From positions 1 through 13,916 of the forward strand of contig JAEZQX010000481.1 of NCBI GenBank assembly GCA_023441105.1: a stretch of 13,916 nucleotides of DNA. Reading direction: 5' to 3'. Made by a program: the position numbers and the translations under genes. Each line of letters opens with the position of its first letter. Position 1 is the first letter of the stretch. This DNA comes from Pseudomonadota bacterium (GTDB lineage: Bacteria; Pseudomonadota; Gammaproteobacteria; Burkholderiales; Burkholderiaceae). The notes beneath the pieces are model-generated. The model worked only from the letters and a program-made list of their open reading frames with translations. It had not been told where the DNA came from and ran no database searches. Of the stretch, positions 13,782-13,916 are shown piece after piece.

Positions 13782-13916
13782 ATGGAGACGGCTGCACCAG
13801 GCGTCTGGCGCCTTTATCGTGAACTGTGGCGATTTGCCGAAGGACATCGGCGCCAGCTGGTCCTGTCCTTCGCGCTGCTGATCGGCTCGCAGGTTGCCAA
13901 GCTGGTGGTGCCGGCC
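13782..13916 (+). CDS. ABC exporter, N-terminal fragment (cut by window end)
   Basis: The ATG at 13782 opens a frame of 45 codons running off the window. It has a good ribosome-binding site, GAGGAAGA (13766-13773). The peptide begins METAAPGVWRLYRELWRF, and after a short basic stretch enters a hydrophobic helix (QLVLSFALLIGSQVAKLVVP). This pattern, a short amphipathic lead followed by a first helix ending near Lys-x-Val-x-Pro, is how the membrane domain of MsbA-type fused ABC exporters starts. The ATPase domain would lie outside the window, so the family call rests on this start only and the substrate is unknown. Confidence 0.65.
   Translation, partial: METAAPGVWRLYRELWRFAEGHRRQLVLSFALLIGSQVAKLVVPA

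Overview
The window is a GC-rich, gene-dense stretch of a proteobacterial chromosome. I would place it in the Betaproteobacteria (Burkholderiales-like), although the sequence alone does not prove this. The grounds are a gamma/beta-type MiaB, a subfamily-2 PyrF, a TctDE/QseBC-type two-component pair, an ACT-domain SerA of the short type, very high GC at third codon positions, and GC-rich palindromic intergenic repeats. Most content is core metabolism. There is no integrase, transposase, CRISPR array or phage gene.

Layout, left to right. (1) A minus-strand pair: a small exported protein of unknown function followed 14 bp later by miaB. (2) A plus-strand polytopic membrane protein with GT-C glycosyltransferase-like architecture, convergent with the next block. 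(3) A minus-strand block consisting of a CAU-anticodon tRNA with its own sigma70-like promoter, an array of five ~29-bp hairpin repeats, a periplasmic PQQ-type sugar dehydrogenase, and a dihaem cytochrome c. The last two overlap by ATGA and look like an enzyme and its electron acceptor. (4) A minus-strand series of pyrF, an OmpR-type response regulator and its sensor histidine kinase. (5) A plus-strand EamA-type exporter, divergent from pyrF and overlapping serA tail to tail. (6) A minus-strand serC-serA serine biosynthesis operon. (7) A plus-strand OmpA-family lipoprotein, then the first 45 codons of an ABC exporter cut by the window end.

The most unusual structure is at the serC-serA junction. 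Nearly three copies of a 78-bp palindromic repeat (26 codons) lie exactly where the serA start codon should be. The usual Met of SerA is replaced by Asn, and no other usable start lies close by. The reading frame instead opens at an ATG overlapping the serC stop, so SerA appears to carry a 74-residue repeat-encoded N-terminal extension. The second unusual structure is the 29-bp array after the tRNA. Read in the direction of tRNA transcription, most units are GC hairpins followed by a T-rich tail, which resembles a battery of intrinsic terminators between the tRNA and the dehydrogenase gene.

Stretches without genes are short: 1796-2052, 5349-5632, 5710-5896, 8229-8351, 9204-9345, 12687-12927 and 13669-13781. 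Only the repeat array, the tRNA promoter and several hairpins could be supported in them. In 1796-2052 (divergent promoter region), 8229-8351 and 9204-9345 I see no convincing site beyond ribosome-binding sites.
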